Source: Algoriphagus sediminis
Lineage (GTDB): Bacteria; Bacteroidota; Bacteroidia; Cytophagales; Cyclobacteriaceae
Assembly (NCBI RefSeq): GCF_030403435.1
Contig: NZ_JAUEPH010000007.1
Location: forward strand, 1-64,000
Reading direction: 5' to 3'
DNA: 64,000 nucleotides
Below, one piece after another: positions 46,823 to 56,057 of this stretch. Below the pieces are notes generated by a model. That model was not told where the DNA came from. It did no database searches and was given only the letters and a program-made list of their open reading frames with translations. Each line of letters opens with the position of its first letter. Positions within the stretch are counted from its first letter, which is position 1. The position numbers and the translations under genes were made by a program.

Positions 46823-47107
46823 ATGGAGACACTATCCATACGTTTGAAAATTGGCACTAGAGAGTATCCCATGAGTGTAACCATGGAGGATGAGGCTAAA
46901 ATTCGGCATGCTGGCAAACTAATAAACGATAAACTGAAGAAGTATAGAGAGGAGTATGGGTTGGATGATAGCCAGGATTTATTGGCTATGGTTGCATTTG
47001 ATTGCATGGTAGAATCCCTGGAATCAAATGAAGTGAATGCTGAAGACAGCGCGAAAATTCAAGAGAGCCTTACCCAAATAAATACACTCCTTTCTGATTC
47101 TTTGTAA
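46823..47107 (+). CDS. zapA: cell division protein ZapA
   Basis: 94 aa. The ZapA layout is recognisable: SIRLKIGTREYPMSVTMEDEAKIRHAGKLINDKL (N-terminal globular part that binds FtsZ) and a C-terminal coiled coil. ZapA bundles FtsZ filaments and strengthens the Z-ring at midcell. It lies 1 bp after the coiled-coil gene and 59 bp before rny. Confidence 0.85.
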   Translation: METLSIRLKIGTREYPMSVTMEDEAKIRHAGKLINDKLKKYREEYGLDDSQDLLAMVAFDCMVESLESNEVNAEDSAKIQESLTQINTLLSDSL

Positions 47108-47166
47108 TACCCTTTCATTTTCAGGATAAGCAGGTTGATCCACGGGTTTTCATACCAAAATAACCC

Positions 47167-48732
47167 ATGGGAGAGACAATATATGTAATCATAGCCGGCG
47201 TAGTAGGACTACTGGCTGGTTTTGGTCTTGCCTCCGTTTTGATAAAAGGCAAGAATAAAAAGATGGAAGAGGCTGCTAAAGAAAAAGCTGCAGCACTAAT
47301 TAGAGAAGCAGAGATAAATGCTGAGTCGATTAAGAAGGATAGAATTTTCCAGGCAAAGGAAAAGTATCTAAAGCTTAAGTCGGAGTTTGAGGAGGAGATG
47401 TCCAAGAAAAAGAACATCATTCTTACCAATGAAAACAAGATTAAGCAAAGGGAGCAGCATACCAGCAAAGAACTGGAAAAGCTAAAACGAAAGCAGGCAG
47501 AACTGGACAGCTCTAAGGAAAATCTTCAAGCCCAGCTTCAGGCTGTTCAATTAAAGAAAGAGGAACTTGAAAAAGTCACGAATCGCCGTATAGCGGATTT
47601 GGAAAAAATTGCTGGTCTGACTCGTGAAGAGGCTAGGGAAGAGCTAGTGACTATGCTCACCGAAGAAGCCCAGTCCAAGGCTTCCTCACAGATCAAGGAC
47701 ATAGTGGACGAAGCGAAATCCACTGCAACCAAAGAGGCTAAAAAGATCGTGCTTAACACTATCCAGCGGACAGCCACTGAGCATGCCGTGGAGAATTGTG
47801 TTTCGGTTTTCAATATCGAAAGTGACGATATCAAAGGGAAAGTCATTGGTCGTGAAGGGAGGAATATCCGTGCCCTTGAAGCAGCCACCGGTGTGGAAAT
47901 CGTAGTGGATGATACTCCCGAAGCGATCATCATTTCGGGCTTTGACCCTGTCAGAAGAGAGATAGCTAGGCTTTCATTGCATAGACTCGTACAGGATGGA
48001 AGAATTCATCCAGCCAGAATCGAGGAGGTTGTAGCCAAAACCAAGAAGAACATTGAGGATGAAATCATGGAGATTGGTGAAAGAACCTGTATTGATCTTG
48101 GCATTCACGGCTTACATATCGAATTGGTGAAGATGGTAGGAAGAATGAGGTTTAGATCTTCTTACGGTCAGAATCTATTGCAGCACTCACGGGAAGTGGC
48201 GAATCTTTCAGCTACCATGGCTGCGGAGATGGGGCTTAACGCAAAGCTTGCAAAGCGTGCAGGATTGCTACACGATATAGGTAAGGTATGGCATGAGGAG
48301 CAGGAGCTCCCTCACGCTATTTTGGGGATGGAGTTGGCCAAAAGATTTAAAGAGCATCCTGAGGTATGTAATGCCATTGGAGCTCACCATGATGAAATTG
48401 AAATGACCTCAATGATCTCTCCAATTGTCCAGGCAACTGATGCAATATCTGGCGCCAGACCAGGTGCGAGACGAGAGATTATGGATAGTTATATCAAGAG
48501 ACTGAAAGATCTGGAAGCTTTGGCTTTGAGTTTTGAAGGAGTGAATAAATGCTTTGCCATGCAGGCAGGCAGAGAGCTTCGAGTCCTGGTAGATGCAGAA
48601 AATGTGGATGATGGAACTGCAGGACAGCTTTCATTTGACATTTCGCAAAAGATCGAAAAGGAAATGCAATATCCTGGACAGATTAAGATTACGGTAATCC
48701 GAGAAATGAGAGCAGTGAATTACGCGCGATAG
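47167..48732 (+). CDS. rny: ribonuclease Y
   Basis: 521 aa. An N-terminal membrane helix ([22 protein letters not shown]), a long coiled coil (about 30-190), a KH domain (about 205-275, [26 protein letters not shown]) and an HD domain with HDIGK and HHDE metal motifs (about 335-440). It is the membrane-bound endonuclease that starts mRNA decay. Length is canonical. Following zapA is a common Bacteroidota order. A strong terminator comes after it. Confidence 0.97.
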   Translation: MGETIYVIIAGVVGLLAGFGLASVLIKGKNKKMEEAAKEKAAALIREAEINAESIKKDRIFQAKEKYLKLKSEFEEEMSKKKNIILTNENKIKQREQHTSKELEKLKRKQAELDSSKENLQAQLQAVQLKKEELEKVTNRRIADLEKIAGLTREEAREELVTMLTEEAQSKASSQIKDIVDEAKSTATKEAKKIVLNTIQRTATEHAVENCVSVFNIESDDIKGKVIGREGRNIRALEAATGVEIVVDDTPEAIIISGFDPVRREIARLSLHRLVQDGRIHPARIEEVVAKTKKNIEDEIMEIGERTCIDLGIHGLHIELVKMVGRMRFRSSYGQNLLQHSREVANLSATMAAEMGLNAKLAKRAGLLHDIGKVWHEEQELPHAILGMELAKRFKEHPEVCNAIGAHHDEIEMTSMISPIVQATDAISGARPGARREIMDSYIKRLKDLEALALSFEGVNKCFAMQAGRELRVLVDAENVDDGTAGQLSFDISQKIEKEMQYPGQIKITVIREMRAVNYAR

Positions 48733-48750
48733 TTTCATCTAAAAAATAGT

Positions 48751-48785
48751 AAGGCGATTAGCAAATTTGTTAATCGCCTTTTTAA
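48751..48785 (+). terminator. terminator of rny
   Basis: AAGGCGATTA and TAATCGCCTT form a 10-bp stem closed by a 10-nt loop, followed by TTTTTAATTTT. Confidence 0.85.
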
Positions 48786-48794
48786 TTTTCATTC

Positions 48795-49586
48795 ATGCAT
48801 TACCTGTTTAGTCCACTTTCTATTTTTGAATTTTTTTATAACGCATTTGAGTCAATGCGACTTGCCTTGTTCCCCAGGAAGGTTGAAAGGTCAGATTTGC
48901 AGATCTTAGAAAAGCATTTCCCGTACTATGCCCGGATGAATCCTAAGTTCAAAAAGGAGTTTGAACGAAGGCTACAATACATTCTTTCCAGTAGGAATTT
49001 TCATCCTCGAGGTGGACTGCAAGAAGTGACAGAGGAAATGGAAGTGCTTATTGGAGCCACGATCACCATGGTGATTTTTGGTTGGAAAAAGGTGCGCCTT
49101 CCTCACTTCCGGAAGATACTGATTTATCCTAATCAGTATTACAGCAGTATAACTAGGACTTATCACAAAGGTGAAGTTAATCCCAAGTTTGGGATAATAG
49201 TTTTGTCTTGGAGAGCATTTTTGGAAGGGTTGGTGGATGAAGATGATGGAATAAACTTAGGGGTTCATGAAGTGGCTCATGCACTAAAATTAGAAAACCA
49301 GATTAGGCATAATGATGAATTCAACTTCATCTCAGCGAGCGTTAGTCAAGACTATCGGGCCCACATGGCTTTAGAAAAAGAGAAAATGAAAGCGGGAGAG
49401 GATTCTCCGTTCCGAGAGGCCGCCTTGATTAATGGTGATGAGTTTTTTGCAGTGGTGTTGGAGAATTTCTTCGAAAGGCCAGAAGTGTTTTCTGAACAAA
49501 GACCTGAGTTTTTTAAAACTATGACCTTGCTGATGCAGCAGAACCCTTTGGTAGTAAGTCCGAGGGTTAAAGTGGAGAAGGCATAA
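48795..49586 (+). CDS. MtfA-like M90 zinc peptidase
   Basis: 263 aa. The zinc motif HEVAHALKLEN (about 161-171, HExxH) is followed by a downstream Glu-rich segment (NGDEFFAVVLENFFERP) providing the third ligand region, as in the MtfA/DgsA-type family. There is an unusual hydrophobic start (MHYLFSPLSIFEFFYNAFES) but no clear signal peptide. MtfA in E. coli controls the Mlc repressor; that link is not expected here. It starts 10 bp after the rny terminator, on its own. Confidence 0.85.
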   Translation: MHYLFSPLSIFEFFYNAFESMRLALFPRKVERSDLQILEKHFPYYARMNPKFKKEFERRLQYILSSRNFHPRGGLQEVTEEMEVLIGATITMVIFGWKKVRLPHFRKILIYPNQYYSSITRTYHKGEVNPKFGIIVLSWRAFLEGLVDEDDGINLGVHEVAHALKLENQIRHNDEFNFISASVSQDYRAHMALEKEKMKAGEDSPFREAALINGDEFFAVVLENFFERPEVFSEQRPEFFKTMTLLMQQNPLVVSPRVKVEKA

Positions 49587-49634
49587 AAAAACCGCCCCGA
49601 TTTTATCAGGACGGTTCATTTTAGTTCAATTTTC

Positions 49635-50516
49635 TTAAGCCCCTACACCAAGAGCTTTTGCCATGGTAGCGCCGATTTCAGCAGGAGATTCAGCTACGTG
49701 AATGCCATTCTCGCGCATGATTCTCATTTTGGCTTCAGCCGTATCGTCAGCTCCTCCGATGATCGCACCAGCGTGTCCCATTCTTCTACCCGGAGGTGCG
49801 GTCTGTCCAGCGATAAATCCGACCACAGGCTTCTTGTTACCGGTTTCTCTGATCCATTTTGAAGCTTCTGCTTCGTAATTTCCACCGATTTCACCGATCA
49901 TCACAATGGCATCAGTTTCTGGGTCTTCCATAAGAAGTTGAACTGCCTGCTTGGTCGATGTTCCGATGATGGGGTCACCACCAATTCCGATTGCTGTCGA
50001 AACTCCAAGACCAGCTTTGGCTACCTGATCCGCAGCTTCATAAGTAAGAGTTCCCGACTTAGATACGATTCCTATTCGGCCTTGCTTGAAGACGAAACCT
50101 GGCATGATTCCTACTTTGGCTTCGCCTGGCGTGATCACTCCTGGACAGTTTGGACCGATAAGTGTAACACCTCTTTCCTTGATGTAAGGCTTTGCTTTGA
50201 TCATATCTGCCACTGGAATTCCTTCCGTGATGGCAATGACCACTTTGATACCTGCATCTGCAGCTTCCATAATGGCGTCAGCAGCAAATGCTGGTGGAAC
50301 GAATATAATCGAAGTGTCTGCGCCAGTTTTTTGAACAGCCTCTTCTACAGAGTTGAACACTGGGCGGTCAAGGTGAGTATTTCCTCCTTTTCCAGGAGTT
50401 ACTCCACCGACCACATTGGTGCCATACTCTATCATTTGCTGGGCATGAAAGGAACCTTCAGAGCCTGTAAAACCCTGAACAATTACCTTTGAATCTTTAT
50501 TGACTAGTACACTCAT
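49635..50516 (-). CDS. sucD: succinate--CoA ligase (ADP-forming) subunit alpha
   Basis: 293 aa from ATG 50516; the frame extends upstream but a promoter lies there. The CoA-binding fold starts [18 protein letters not shown], with [20 protein letters not shown], and the phosphohistidine loop is in [20 protein letters not shown]. It catalyses substrate-level phosphorylation in the TCA cycle with SucC, which is not adjacent. Separation from sucC is seen in other Bacteroidota. Confidence 0.96.
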   Translation of the reverse strand: MSVLVNKDSKVIVQGFTGSEGSFHAQQMIEYGTNVVGGVTPGKGGNTHLDRPVFNSVEEAVQKTGADTSIIFVPPAFAADAIMEAADAGIKVVIAITEGIPVADMIKAKPYIKERGVTLIGPNCPGVITPGEAKVGIMPGFVFKQGRIGIVSKSGTLTYEAADQVAKAGLGVSTAIGIGGDPIIGTSTKQAVQLLMEDPETDAIVMIGEIGGNYEAEASKWIRETGNKKPVVGFIAGQTAPPGRRMGHAGAIIGGADDTAEAKMRIMRENGIHVAESPAEIGATMAKALGVGA

Positions 50517-50538
50517 GATGCGTTGATTAAAGTTTGCA

Positions 50539-50568
50539 CAAAAATAGAAGAAACAACCCTCTGACAAA
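50539..50568 (-). promoter_or_regulatory. promoter of sucD
   Basis: On the minus strand TTTG (50565-50568), 18-bp spacer, TATTTTTG (50539-50546). The ATG at 50516 is about 22 nt downstream, which also fixes the sucD start. Confidence 0.7.
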
Positions 50569-50673
50569 AGAAAAGCCCAACATTCTGTCTTGAATTCACT
50601 TACTTATTTTCATTTGAAATCAAAGCTTAGGTTCTGAGACAAATTCCTATTACCATTCCAGCAATAAACCAGG

Positions 50674-50702
50674 TTTGACCCTGTATAAACTCAATATTTT
50701 TG
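50674..50702 (+). promoter_or_regulatory. promoter of the hybrid-kinase/ABC operon
   Basis: TTTG (50674-50677), 17-bp spacer, TATTTTTG (50695-50702), 45 nt before the first ATG. It matches the Bacteroidota consensus with a short spacer. Confidence 0.65.
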
Positions 50703-50747
50703 TATTTTCCAGCACTTAAATTTATCGCCTGATAACCCAACCCACGG

Positions 50748-51926
50748 ATGTTTAGCCTAAAGATTTTAATAGTAGAAGACGATTCTGTTTCAGCTTTGCT
50801 TCTGCAAAGAGCTCTAGAAAAAAATAATCATCAAATCATTGGAATAGCCGATTCTGGCGAAAAAGCGCTAGATATTTTGGCAGCTAATCCGGCCGACATC
50901 GTGATGATGGACATCAATCTTTCAGGGGATCTAGATGGCATTAAAACCACGGAGATAATCAATGAAAAATATGATATCCCGGTAGTGTATTTGAGTGCGA
51001 GCTCGGATGCCGAAACACTGAATAAAGTGGTGGGTACTAATCCCAGTGCTTATGTGATCAAGCCATTCAATATCCGGGAACTGAACATGGTTATTGAATT
51101 GGCGATTTTCAAAGACAGGAAGGAAAAGGAGCTTCAGAAGCTAAATAATGAGCTTGAAGAAAAAGTCAAACAAAGAACAGTGGAGCTTTATGATGCGAAT
51201 AAAGAGTTGACCAAAGCGCTGGAGAAAGAACGAGAAATCAATGAGTTAAAATCAAGGATTGTATTGAATGTGTCACATGGATTTAAAACTCCCTTGACAT
51301 CTATTCTAAGTTCGGCTCAACTCTTACAAATGTACGCTGATAAGGATCATCCCATGAAACCGAAAATTTCCAAACACGCAACCAAGATCGAAAACTCTGT
51401 TCGAACGCTAAATAACTTGCTAACCAGCGTTCTTTTCTTTGGTAAGGCCGATGAAAACAAAATGGAGTATAAGCCCAAGAAGATGTATCTGGGAGCTTTC
51501 GTAAAAGAGCTGATGGCAGGAATCAAGGCAGGAATCGAAAATGATGTGAAGGTGAAAGTGGAGCTCGGTGACTTGCCGAAGACCATCACCACTGACAGTG
51601 AGCTCCTTTATCAAATATTCGACAACCTTCTTTCTAACGGCACCAAGTATTCTAAAGATGGACAGGAAGTTTTATTCAAGCTTGATTTTCAAGATGATAA
51701 ACTGATAGGAACTGTGATCGATAATGGAATCGGGATTCCTAAAGCTGAACAAGGCCAACTGTTTGAGCGGTTTTTTCGTGCAAAGAACGTAGGAATCGTG
51801 GAGGGTTCAGGTCTTGGCCTTTCGATTGTTAAAAAGTGTATCGAGGTGATGAAAGGAGAAATTACATTCAAAAGTGAACCCTTAGTCGAAACCGTTTTTA
51901 AGGTTGTTATTCCAGTGAACAAATAA
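50748..51926 (+). CDS. hybrid response regulator/histidine kinase (REC-HisKA-HATPase)
   Basis: 392 aa. An N-terminal receiver domain (phosphoacceptor Asp55 in IVMMDINLSG, Lys105 in YVIKPF) is joined by a coiled coil (about 120-165) to a kinase core: phosphoacceptor His177 in LNVSHGFKTPLTS, N box IFDNLLSNGTKYS, G1 VIDNGIGIP and G2 GSGLGLSIVKK. No membrane segment, so it is cytosolic and likely takes phosphate or a signal from another kinase. The H box has Gly-Phe after His in place of the usual Glu-Leu/Phe. The stop overlaps the ABC ATPase start by 1 bp, an unusual coupling. Confidence 0.9.
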   Translation: MFSLKILIVEDDSVSALLLQRALEKNNHQIIGIADSGEKALDILAANPADIVMMDINLSGDLDGIKTTEIINEKYDIPVVYLSASSDAETLNKVVGTNPSAYVIKPFNIRELNMVIELAIFKDRKEKELQKLNNELEEKVKQRTVELYDANKELTKALEKEREINELKSRIVLNVSHGFKTPLTSILSSAQLLQMYADKDHPMKPKISKHATKIENSVRTLNNLLTSVLFFGKADENKMEYKPKKMYLGAFVKELMAGIKAGIENDVKVKVELGDLPKTITTDSELLYQIFDNLLSNGTKYSKDGQEVLFKLDFQDDKLIGTVIDNGIGIPKAEQGQLFERFFRAKNVGIVEGSGLGLSIVKKCIEVMKGEITFKSEPLVETVFKVVIPVNK

Positions 51927-52567
51927 TGTTGTTAGAAGCTAAAAATTTGGAGTTTTCCTATGAGGAAAACCAAAAAATAGAATTCCCTGATTTTGAATTA
52001 GAAAGTGGAGAATCTCTTTTGATTCTTGGCAAGTCTGGAAGTGGTAAAACTACTTTGCTAAATATGTTAGCAGGGCTTTTGAAGCCCAAAAGCGGTGAAA
52101 TATCCATTGATGGAAAGGATATTATTGGATTCTCACAAAAGCAAATGGACCAATTCCGGGGCAAACATATCGGTCTTATTTTTCAAAAACCACATCTTCT
52201 CGCTCCACTATCTGTGAAGGAGAATTTAGAGGTGGTCCCATTTTTTGGAAAGACCCAGGGAGAAAGCCCTGCCCGCATCCTCGAGGAGCTAGATATCAAG
52301 AATAAAGTCAATAGTAAAGTAAGGACTCTAAGTGAAGGTGAGGCTCAGAGGGTTTCTATCGCTAGAGCTTTGATGAATAAGCCAAAGTTAATTCTGGCAG
52401 ATGAACCCACTTCAAGTCTGGACGATGAAAATGCAGAGCGGGTTATCAAATTGCTTAAGGATCAAGCACAAAGGATTGGAGCCGGTTTGATCATAGTGAC
52501 TCACGATCAGAGAATCAAGAATCATGTTTCAAAATTTATAGAGGTTAAGAAGAATGAATCTGTTTAA
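51926..52567 (+). CDS. LolD/MacB-type ABC transporter ATP-binding protein
   Basis: 213 aa. Walker A is GKSGSGKTT (about 34-42), signature TLSEGEAQRVSIARAL (about 132-147), Walker B LILADEPTSSLDDENAE (about 152-168) and the switch His is in VTHD. It fits the MacB/LolD class that works with FtsX-type permeases. It overlaps the kinase gene by 1 bp and the permease gene by 14 bp, so all three are translated as a unit. Confidence 0.92.
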   Translation: MLLEAKNLEFSYEENQKIEFPDFELESGESLLILGKSGSGKTTLLNMLAGLLKPKSGEISIDGKDIIGFSQKQMDQFRGKHIGLIFQKPHLLAPLSVKENLEVVPFFGKTQGESPARILEELDIKNKVNSKVRTLSEGEAQRVSIARALMNKPKLILADEPTSSLDDENAERVIKLLKDQAQRIGAGLIIVTHDQRIKNHVSKFIEVKKNESV

Positions 52568-53786
52568 AATCAGTCGTAAGTATCTTTATTTCAAGCCTCT
52601 ATCTACCGGTTTGAACATACTGCTTTTGTCTTTTGGTCTTGCGATTATCACTATGCTACTTTTGGTTCGAGACCAGTTTGAAACTGTAGTCAGTAAGGAT
52701 GCCGAAGGGATTGATTTGGTGGTCGGTGCTAAAGGAAGTCCACTTCAGTTAATTCTTTCTGGTGTTTATCACGTGGATTTTCCTACTGGAAATATTCCTA
52801 TAAAAGAGGCTGTTGGATTACAGCGAAATAGACTGGTTAAGGCTGTTTTACCTATGGCACTCGGTGATAATTATAAGGGGAATAGAATAGTAGGAACCAA
52901 TCATGACTATTTGGATTTTTATGAAGTTCAGTACCAGGAAGGGGAGAGCTGGACTGAGGCTTTCCAAGTGGTGGTGGGTGCTGAAGTCGCCGCTAAGGAA
53001 GGGTTGAAGGTTGGAGATAGTTTTGAAAGTAGCCATGGTATTAGTGAGGGAAGCCATTCCCATGATGAGCATTCATTGGTTGTGGTAGGAGTTTTAGAAC
53101 CGTCAGGTAAAGTAATAGACCGGCTGATCCTAACCAGTATAGAAACTGTTTGGTATTCACATGACGAGGAAGGAGAGGATGGCCAGCATAATCATGATCA
53201 CGGTGAGGTTACGTTAAATGGTATTCCTGATGGTGATGAATCAAGAGAGCTAACCACCCTTTTACTCCAATTCAGAAATCCCATGGCTGCAGTGCAGCTT
53301 CCAAGGTTCATAAATTCCAGAACTTCCATGCAGGCCGCGTCACCAACTTTTGAGATGGCACGCTTATTCGAGCTTTTGGGTGTAGGGATTAAACTTTTGC
53401 AAGGTTTAGCCTTTGCTTTGATAGTCATAGCGGGTCTTGGGATTTTCATTGCTTTATATAATTCACTAAAGGAGAGAAAATATGATTTAGCCGTTTTGAG
53501 ATCAATTGGGGCTACCAGGTTTCAATTGCTTCAGCTAATTCTAATTGAGGGAATTACACTGACCTGGATTGGAGCGCTTTTAGGCTTGGCTCTTGGGCAT
53601 GTATTTCTATTTATTTTATTGAAAAGTACTGATCAGGGACTGGCTGCTTCCATACAGGCCTGGACATTTTTACCAGAAGAATTGTGGATTTTGCTTTATG
53701 CCACTGGGGTAGGTTTATTCGCGTCCATCATCCCAGCGGTCACTGCTTATCAAACAAGCATTGCAAAGCAGCTAACAAAATCCTAA
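52554..53786 (+). CDS. FtsX/MacB-type ABC permease with His-rich periplasmic insert
   Basis: 410 aa. An N-terminal membrane helix (about 20-40), a large periplasmic domain and three C-terminal helices with GIFIALYNSLKERKYDLAVLRSIGATRFQLL. The periplasmic domain has two His/Glu/Asp clusters, SSHGISEGSHSHDEHS (about 163-178) and SHDEEGEDGQHNHDHGE (about 202-218), likely metal-binding. Permeases of this kind with His-rich loops occur in bacterial zinc-linked ABC systems together with DUF3299 proteins, and such a protein is encoded next. A metal-related exporter or importer is inferred, not shown. Confidence 0.88.
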   Translation: MNLFKISRKYLYFKPLSTGLNILLLSFGLAIITMLLLVRDQFETVVSKDAEGIDLVVGAKGSPLQLILSGVYHVDFPTGNIPIKEAVGLQRNRLVKAVLPMALGDNYKGNRIVGTNHDYLDFYEVQYQEGESWTEAFQVVVGAEVAAKEGLKVGDSFESSHGISEGSHSHDEHSLVVVGVLEPSGKVIDRLILTSIETVWYSHDEEGEDGQHNHDHGEVTLNGIPDGDESRELTTLLLQFRNPMAAVQLPRFINSRTSMQAASPTFEMARLFELLGVGIKLLQGLAFALIVIAGLGIFIALYNSLKERKYDLAVLRSIGATRFQLLQLILIEGITLTWIGALLGLALGHVFLFILLKSTDQGLAASIQAWTFLPEELWILLYATGVGLFASIIPAVTAYQTSIAKQLTKS

Positions 53787-53794
53787 ATAGTGCG

Positions 53795-53802
53795 TAAATT
53801 TG
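53795..53802 (+). promoter_or_regulatory. -7 element before the DUF3299-like gene
   Basis: TAAATTTG matches TAnnTTTG, 20 nt before the ATG at 53822. A -33 element is not evident, so read-through from the ABC operon may dominate. Confidence 0.4.
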
Positions 53803-53821
53803 TAGGACTAAAATAATTGTG

Positions 53822-54250
53822 ATGAAAAGAATACTCGTCAGTCTGATCTTAATAGCAGGGATTTCCTTTGGAGTAAGTGCTCAGGATAACGTCTGGAGAA
53901 GTTTATCTGAAGTTAGTTATAAAATTAGCGAGGATGAGTGGGGCGAATTATATGTCCCTGTTTTTTCGGACAACATCAAAGATCTGGAAGGAAAAGTAGT
54001 GGAAGCGGATGGGTATATCATACCATTTGAAGGGATGTTTAAACCCGAGCATATCATTTTGTCAAGCCTCCCAATTGCCGAATGTTTTTTCTGTGGATCA
54101 GGAGGTCCTGAAACTGTGATGGAAGTGATGCTTACAGACCCTATCAAGTATACCTCAAATCGGGTTAAGGTGAGAGGTAAACTGACATTAAATAGCGATG
54201 ATCCAGAAAAACTAATGTACATCCTTACGGATGCACAGCTTTTGGATTAA
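53822..54250 (+). CDS. exported DUF3299-like protein with CxxC motif
   Basis: 142 aa from ATG 53822 (a GTG one codon earlier is possible). The signal peptide MKRILVSLILIAGISFGVSA is followed by a domain with DLEGKVVEADGYIIPFEG, AECFFCGSGGPETVMEV and TSNRVKVRGKLTLNSDDPEKLMYILTDAQLLD. This is the layout of DUF3299-like proteins with a CxxC that may bind metal. It follows the His-rich permease by about 35 bp and is probably part of the same system. Confidence 0.7.
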   Translation: MKRILVSLILIAGISFGVSAQDNVWRSLSEVSYKISEDEWGELYVPVFSDNIKDLEGKVVEADGYIIPFEGMFKPEHIILSSLPIAECFFCGSGGPETVMEVMLTDPIKYTSNRVKVRGKLTLNSDDPEKLMYILTDAQLLD

Positions 54251-55072
54251 TCAGCTCACTAACTCATTTTCCAGATTTCTGAATTTTCTTAAAAGATCTA
54301 AGGAGATTGGTCCCGGTTTTCCGGTTCCGATTTTATGATTATCAATCTGAACTACAGGGAGTAAAACCTTTGTGGTGCTGGTGATAAATGCTTCGTCCGC
54401 CTGAAGGGCCTCCTCCATACCCAAATCTCGTATTTCCTTCATATCAGCCAGCTCAAGAATATGGTGCCTGGTGATGCCTTCTAAAATTTGCTTTGAAGGA
54501 GTGATGAGCTTACCGTCTTTTATGATGTAAAAGTTGCTTCGTGAACTCTCGCTGATCATGCCATCCTGGTGATAAAGTACATCCTCAGCGCCAGCCTCTT
54601 TCCAAATTTTGCTGTGCCAAACGGGATAGGCGTAATTTGTGGTTTTAATTTTCGCCAAAGGTCTCACATGTTCCAAACCTAGAAGTTTGATACCCTTTGA
54701 ATATTTTTCTTCACTAGGTAGGAAAAGCTCCTCTGCAAAAATGAAAAGGCTGCCTTTCCCTGGAGAGAAATGATTCTCAGATAAACCACCAGTCAAGATC
54801 ATTCTAAATCCTCCAGTGATCATATCATTTTTATCAATGAGCTCAAGAATCACTTGGCTTAACTCTTCCCGACTTAAAGCTAAACCGAGATAGGTTGCTT
54901 CTGCTGAATTAATAAACCTATCCAGATAATGATCCAGAAACAAAGGCTTAGAATTACTCACTCTGAAAAAATCAAAAATCCCATACCCTCGGATTACAGC
55001 TAAATCCATAGGGTGAAGTGTGGCATTTTCTGTTAGGATTATTTTATCCCGGGCAAAGCAATATTTCAGCAT
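54251..55072 (-). CDS. class IV aminotransferase
   Basis: 273 aa. The fold-type IV pattern is present: YGIFDFFRV, the substrate Arg region, the PLP lysine in LAKIKTTNYAYPVW, and ISESSRSNFYIIKDG plus EGITRHHILELA with the EG..R motif. Members include branched-chain aminotransferase, D-amino-acid transaminase and aminodeoxychorismate lyase; the choice is open. It begins directly at the end of the convergent DUF3299-like gene. Confidence 0.87.
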   Translation of the reverse strand: MLKYCFARDKIILTENATLHPMDLAVIRGYGIFDFFRVSNSKPLFLDHYLDRFINSAEATYLGLALSREELSQVILELIDKNDMITGGFRMILTGGLSENHFSPGKGSLFIFAEELFLPSEEKYSKGIKLLGLEHVRPLAKIKTTNYAYPVWHSKIWKEAGAEDVLYHQDGMISESSRSNFYIIKDGKLITPSKQILEGITRHHILELADMKEIRDLGMEEALQADEAFITSTTKVLLPVVQIDNHKIGTGKPGPISLDLLRKFRNLENELVS

Positions 55073-55191
55073 GTGTGAAGTGTTTATTCGACTTCCTAAA
55101 ATAGATATAGAAGTTTTTACTCACGAATTTTTGAGGCTAAATAGCTTTAAAATTTTCCAAGGCTTAACTTCGTAGAATAAACGAAAATACC

Positions 55192-55614
55192 ATGAAATTT
55201 AGTACTGGATTCTTATTTGTAGCTATGATCTTCCTAAGCTTTGCCTGTGGGCCAAATGCAAAGGAAGAAAATCAAAAATTAAGAGATGAAATTATTGCTG
55301 TACATGACGAAGTGATGCCACTAATGGGTGAGCTTAAAAGTCTGGAAAAAGAGGCTAATTCAAAAATAGAGGAGCTTGAAGCGGCTGAAATGCCTGATAG
55401 CACCAAGATCACTGATTTGAAAGCTTTAGCCTATGATCTAAATCAGGCCTACGAAGGTATGTTTGTTTGGATGAGGCAGTATGAAGTGGAGGATGGTGAC
55501 TTAACTGATGAAGAAGTCAAAGCTTATCTAGATGATCAAATGATCCAGGTCAACAAAGTAAACGATGATATAAAAGCTGCGATGGATAAGGCAGAAGTTC
55601 TCTTGTCCAATTAA
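55192..55614 (+). CDS. small lipoprotein, coiled-coil
   Basis: 140 aa. A lipoprotein signal ends LSFAC (residues 15-19), so Cys19 should be lipidated and the protein anchored in the outer or inner membrane. The mature part is acidic and helical with a coiled coil (ELKSLEKEANSKIEELEAAE). No family assigned. It converges with the cytochrome c gene by 4 bp. Confidence 0.72.
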   Translation: MKFSTGFLFVAMIFLSFACGPNAKEENQKLRDEIIAVHDEVMPLMGELKSLEKEANSKIEELEAAEMPDSTKITDLKALAYDLNQAYEGMFVWMRQYEVEDGDLTDEEVKAYLDDQMIQVNKVNDDIKAAMDKAEVLLSN

Positions 55615-56057
55615 AATTCTGGCTCCTCTCTTAGGTACTCCTCTACCTGAGAGGAGCTGATTACCCCCTCATTCATTCCCCAGATATTATACAAATAGGT
55701 GCTTATTTGGGCAATTTCTAATGGTTTTAAGCTTGGGTTAGCCGGCATAGCCTGGTTGTAAATCTCTCCATTAACCAGGATTTCACCCTTCTGACCATTT
55801 CTCATAATCCAGACAGTTCGGTGTATGCTGGCTTTGAAGTAGTCTGAGTTTTTTAATGGAGGGATAAGTTTCCCTAATCCTTCTCCATTTGACTGATGGC
55901 AATTCCCGCAATAGGTTTCATAAAGCGTTTTGCCGGGGACAGCATATTTCATTACCTCCGGATCGGAAATTTTGGCAAGCTCATTTTCATCATTGTTTGA
56001 TTTGGGAGAGCATGCAGCTAAAGCTACCAAGGCCACAAAAAACAATCTTGAAAACAT
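55611..56057 (-). CDS. membrane-bound c-type cytochrome (lipoprotein)
   Basis: 148 aa. The lipobox is LAAC (cysteine at about 16) and one heme-binding motif CGNCH at about 50-54 lies in ETYCGNCHQSNGEGLGKLIPPL, with the distal Met in YNQAMPANP. A single class I cytochrome c domain anchored by lipid is expected in the periplasm. It overlaps the SCO gene by 1 bp; together with HemJ this forms an electron-transport and heme operon. Confidence 0.88.
   Translation of the reverse strand: MFSRLFFVALVALAACSPKSNNDENELAKISDPEVMKYAVPGKTLYETYCGNCHQSNGEGLGKLIPPLKNSDYFKASIHRTVWIMRNGQKGEILVNGEIYNQAMPANPSLKPLEIAQISTYLYNIWGMNEGVISSSQVEEYLREEPEF

Noticed and set aside
49587..49630. Inverted repeat after the MtfA-like gene as a strong terminator
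   Set aside because: The arms (ACCGCCCCGA / TCAGGACGGT) pair imperfectly and no clear T tract follows; not called.
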